Source of the DNA: Lycorma delicatula | Lineage: Eukaryota; Arthropoda; Insecta; Hemiptera; Fulgoridae | DNA: 64,000 bases | Assembly: GCF_047948215.1 (NCBI RefSeq) | Contig: NC_134460.1 | Coordinates: 16,365,501-16,429,500, forward strand | Direction: 5' to 3' | Shown: positions 59,561 through 64,000 of the stretch, piece by piece | Layout of the letters: each line of letters opens with the position of its first letter | How positions within the stretch are numbered: the stretch's first letter is position 1 | Translations under genes and position numbers: made by a program | Notes under the pieces: model-generated | Databases searched by the model: none | Seen by the model: the letters and a program-made list of their open reading frames with translations, nothing else | Told to the model about the DNA's origin: nothing

Positions 59561-61789
59561 AAATCCTGATCTACCCTAATTACCTGTTAACTAAATAAAC
59601 AAACAAAAAATTGTAAAAAATAAATGAAATTTCAAAAAGAAATAAAAATTGTAATTGTATAACTAAAAAACTAAATAGTCTAGCAATTTAAAAAAAAAAA
59701 AAAAAAAATTTAGTTGATTGAACAACAATAAATATAAATAAAAATATCAAAAGGGAAATAGTTATGTATCTGTGAGCATTCAGTGCACTGTTGAGCATAT
59801 GCATGTACACAATACATACTTGTGTATGTATGTGTGTGTGGTCGACCCTTTGTTCCACCTAGCAGTACATACCAACCATCACCACCCTGCGCATTGACTT
59901 GTATGTTTATGCTTTCTTAACTTACAACACTTGTAAATTTTATATTAATTTATTTGTAGTCGATAAAAAACCACAATATGACCACAGTGCTAATGAAATT
60001 TTTTACCTTATTTTACAATCTCTGCACATCAAGTCATTGGTTATGATTGAGGATCATCCTAAAAGGTGTTTTATCATATTTATTAATTCTACTGTAATAA
60101 AACTTATAATTCTTTAAATAATCATAACACAAAACCTCAAAATCGTGCCTCTGTGTTTTCGTTCAAATACATTTTATAAATTCATAAACTATACCAGAGT
60201 AAAATTTCAACATTAGTTAGTAATTCTGTTTTATCTTCTTAAAAATAACAAAACACATAGAAAGTGGTAATCTACAATAAAACAAACTGGCTGACCATGA
60301 ATCCAAAGATTTAAATTAAATTTACCAAATTCTACAAAATAATTTACTAACAGCTGTTACTTCCTTCTAAGATAACCCTTGTATGTTGGTCGAGTTTTAT
60401 CATATACTTACAAAAAGGTATATGTATATATATATATACTATAAACATATAATATATAGTATAACATACTATATATTACAAAATGTAGTTAGTGTGTTAT
60501 AAAAAGGGAAATAGATATGACATCTACAAATAATATAAACAATTCATTCTAAGCAAATAGATGATAGTTTTAAGCAAAATACAAAAGTTTTTTTCTTAAT
60601 GTAATTTCTTTTTCTTCGTATTTTTTTTATAGTATTTCAATATTTGTTAGTGTAATATAAACTCAAGGGATAGTTTAAAACAAAACATTTAAATTATGTT
60701 GACAAAAACTGAATTATTAATATCTTTTTGGTTAATGTTGGCTACTGGTTAATACAGGAGTTTTTTTTTTTTATTTACTTTAAAAGTAAACTAATAACTT
60801 GCAATTAATTTTATAATTTCACGACTGCTGGAATTATAATACTTCTATCTAATATAATTAAATATAATTGTTACGTTTCAGAAGGAAAAGGATTTTACAT
60901 GCCAACTGAAAAATTAAAAACAATTATTTTTTTCTAATGGCTTTCCATTACTTAATATTACTTGTCAAATGAGTGTCCAGTATTACTTAAGAATGAGAAA
61001 AATATTTCTAGTACAGTTCTGCTAGTTAACCACGAGAAATAAGTATTTTAAAATGTATCCTTTATACTTCAAATTTTTAATGTCAAATTTTTCTTCATAA
61101 AATAGCTTATCATTGACATAAAAGGACTATGCAATTTATGAAGTGAAATATTTTTGAAACTAAAAAGAATTGATAATTCTAACAAGATTTACCAAGCGCA
61201 ATTTTTCCAATAACAATCTGTTATAGTTACCAAAAAACATGTGCTGTATTCTGAACAAGTAATCAGTGTACTTGTACATTTTTTATGGAAGAAGCTAAAA
61301 AAATCCATTAGACTTAAATAGGAAGACTAAATGAGAAAAAAGTGGTATTCTATTCAGAAGAAATATAAATATAAAATTAAAGCCACAAAACTCAGAAACA
61401 TATAGTAGTATATCTATAACATAACTTGATATAACTTAGAATCTAATTAGATAAATCTATATATTCTATGACTTCTAAATCATATATTCAGTATTTTTAA
61501 TTGAATTATAGTTGAAATTTGGCTTTACCAAATAAGTATGTTATCTATTTGGTTTTTTGTGGAGCCACAAGATACTAAACAATAATTAAACAAGCCCTTA
61601 AATTAGTCCTCAAGCAGTTCCCCTCTCCACCAGATCACACTAAGAATGCACCGGCTTCATAAGTCCTAGCAACCTCTACGATAGAGTAGGGTCCAACATA
61701 CATGAACAGAACACAAAATTAAGAATAAGAAAAAGAGTCGATGGATGCAGAAAAAACAATCTTTTCATAGATGATAGCTTAAGATTCCC
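59561..61789. other. AT-rich DNA with microsatellite-like tracts
   Basis: It holds an A run at about 59690-59708, (TG)n-like DNA at 59820-59840 and a palindromic TATA tract at 60420-60480. The frame at 59899-60117 has no motif. Confidence 0.4.
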
Positions 61790-61852
61790 TTCAAGTCGCG
61801 CACAGACATCCCATACACGACATCCTTGGACGATCAGAAAGTTTCACCCAAA
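61790..61852. repeat. Direct repeat, copy 1
   Basis: cagacatcccatac and atccttggacgatca, then aaagtttcacccaaa recur in the same order at 62772-62834, about 80 percent identical by eye. Confidence 0.8.
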
Positions 61853-62771
61853 ATAGAATTTATGCTATAAAAAAATGTATATTCCTCCAGATATTAAACA
61901 GCCACACAAAACAAATAGGATTTGACAAACATATGATTTTTCCGATCCCAGAATTTGTGAACAGTCGAAGTAACAGATCTAACTATAAACTATTCATTGA
62001 GAAGATCATTAAAGTGATTCCATTCAAATAGAATCGAATAACAATAATTAAGACCGATAACAGTAGATATCATCAGCACAATACTAACTACAAGAAATGA
62101 AAAAATATAAATAATACCTTTAAAAACAGTAATTTTTACAATATTTTTAACTGCATAAAAAGAGGCGATTCAAATTAATATAATTAATCCCGTACTTCTT
62201 AACATTACTTTCTTGTTTAAATTAGACAAAAAAATTAGATCTTTCAATTAAATATAACTACTACAATAATTAAATCATAAATCTATATAACTAAAATTAT
62301 ATCAAAGTTTATACAGCAGTAGGCTTATTAACTACAGACATTCATAAGCCAAGTAGTAACAGATTAAATGTAAAAATAAACAAGTATTTATTTAGTTCAA
62401 TTTTAATAATTAACAAAATGAACAATTTACGTAAATAAAATGAAAAAAAAGAAAAGTAACAAAATAGCTGATTATGATCGATTGGAACTGAAACTAAAAT
62501 TTTTGAAATGAATGTTTATAAAATTCACATCGATGTAAAGTAGTTTTTAGAAAAATAAATAACAGACATTTGTTTAAGAAAAATTTTTGTTCAATAAATC
62601 AATAAATATTGTTAGGAAGATCCTGAAATTCAAATCAGTAGATAGAACAAACTGCACAAGTGAAACTTTGACAGCTAAGTTTATTTTTTTAATAACAAAC
62701 ACGGGATTCTTCTACCCTTCTTCCTGTCAGCCACTTTTATAAATTTTTACTTTACTTAGAAATAATTTCTC
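61853..62771. other. AT-rich spacer between direct repeats
   Basis: No feature recognised. Confidence 0.4.
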
Positions 62772-62834
62772 TTCAAGCGATACGCAGACATCCCATACCT
62801 GATATCCTTGGACGATCACAAAGTTTCACCCAAA
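62772..62834. repeat. Direct repeat, copy 2
   Basis: Second copy of the ~63-base unit at 61790-61852. Flanks are unrelated by eye, so the two may be fragments or LTR-like ends of an unknown element. Confidence 0.8.
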
Positions 62835-63922
62835 TCTATACATTATCTTCAACTCATAAGTTATTTCAAACAAGAACTGATCCTAAATAATTAATGATAA
62901 CTAATATTTTATTATTCACTTACTAACAAATAAAGAATTGTTGATTTTTGGAAGTTCCTAATCATTCTTTCAATCTAAAAGCAAATCCATTATTTTTAAG
63001 ATATATACGTATTTGCAAACCTTTTTCAGTATAACTAGTTTCAAGGCCACAAGGGAAAAATGTAAATGTACACTTTTTGATCTCGACTAAATGATATTTG
63101 TCATATGCAAGTTTTAATGTAGAATTTTTCTCTATATTTTGAAATGGGAAAAGAGATGAGAGTCCTTTTTAATAATATATTTAAAGGAAAGAAAGATGGG
63201 CAACCACCACACCTGTGAATGTCAGTAAGAAAGATGAAGGTCCAACTGCTTTTCAGTTAGTAAAGTCAGCTTCCTCCTACTTCTGTTTTGTTTTAATGTT
63301 ATTTATTGTTATATTTGTCTGGCATGAAAGCGAGTTAGTTTATTTTTTCTTCTATATTCTTTTATATTATAGTTAGCTTTTTGTTTATTTTTTAACGGTA
63401 TAATTTATTTTTATGACAGATAACTATGAAAAATATACAGGCGCTAGTACCAAGGAAAGGAAACTGATTAGGAAAATTACAAGATATGTAAAAAAAAAAA
63501 AAGGTTAACTAGAGCTTGATACTGCTAAAGTGTTTTGAAATACCATTTCTACTGAAAGACATAAGCTTATTTCAGAATTTAAGAAAATAGCCCCTGATGA
63601 TGAACAGTCTATATATCTGGATAGCTAAATATTATGTAAACCTATTGCGTGCCATCATTCCTTTTTTTACTTAAGAATTTTCATTAGTATAAAAATTATT
63701 TAAGAACAGAGAGGTGATTATTTTCAATATCAAGTACATGCTCTTAATGTAACTTTAATACCTCATTTGTTACATATTATGGACACTCACTTTTATGCGT
63801 CATTTTTCATGTTATTGGTAAATTAATTATATTCATTTAACTCTTGTTTATAACAAATAATAAACTTCAACTGTATATTAATATTTAATTCAACTATTAA
63901 TAAATATTTTTATTATAATTAT
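62835..63922. other. AT-rich DNA to the window end
   Basis: An open frame near 63414 (MTDNYEKYTGASTKERKLIR, after a splice-acceptor-like sequence) is short and unassigned. No other feature recognised. Confidence 0.35.
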
Positions 63923-63948
63923 CCAATAATAATAATAATAATAATAAA
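63923..63948. repeat. (AAT)n microsatellite
   Basis: About eight AAT repeats near the window end. Confidence 0.9.
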
Positions 63949-64000
63949 ATAATAGCTAAAAATACTAATTTCATGTCTCGTAACAATAATTTTCTCAACA

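Overview
The window looks like strongly AT-rich nuclear DNA of an insect. The host gene pieces are animal-type (glycine decarboxylase, ionotropic glutamate receptor), with short coding exons separated by kilobase introns that have GT...AG borders. The rest is mostly decayed insect-type mobile elements: mariner, pogo-like, jockey-like, RTE-like and R1-like elements, tRNA-derived SINEs and a MITE-like family. The repeat families remind me of hemipteran genomes, but that placement is an inference. No bacterial or organelle gene, CRISPR array or rRNA is visible.

Region 1 (1-22.9 kb) is the 3' part of a glycine dehydrogenase (P-protein, GLDC) gene on the + strand. Ten exons run from 11 to the stop codon at 21936. 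Eight are intact in frame and splice sites. Window exon 3 has an in-frame TAG and a frameshifting deletion, and window exon 4 ends in AT instead of the GT donor. As printed, the locus cannot give a full P-protein, so it is a recent pseudogene, a null allele or a flawed assembly. Its introns carry a SINE, an R1-like retrotransposon tail, two mariner relics, a MITE, a GC-rich LTR-like block and a decayed copy of an unclassified repeat protein.

Region 2 (23-34.5 kb) is repeats: a GC-rich block, a mariner tail, a second MITE copy, an RTE-like 3' end, and a nest in which a pogo-like transposon (+) is split by minus-strand jockey-like and RTE-like retrotransposon pieces. At 34567-34667 there is one clean exon coding for the last membrane segment of an ionotropic glutamate receptor. 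No other exon of that gene was recognised.

Region 3 (35-46.5 kb) holds a mariner relic fused to the tail of a different DDE transposase, further mariner pieces, and the best preserved mobile element, an RTE-like non-LTR retrotransposon (about 44.06-46.51 kb) with a broken endonuclease and a nearly complete reverse transcriptase.

Region 4 (46.5-64 kb) has a jockey-like ORF1 start, a third MITE copy and a zinc-knuckle Gag-like ORF1 relic close together at 50.2-51.8 kb, a ~150 bp direct duplication either side of a SINE fragment at 55.2-56.7 kb, a DDE transposase relic at 58.3-59.6 kb, and otherwise AT-rich DNA with no recognised gene.

Host exons were identified by translating by eye and comparing with remembered family motifs; no database search was run. 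Edges of decayed elements are approximate.
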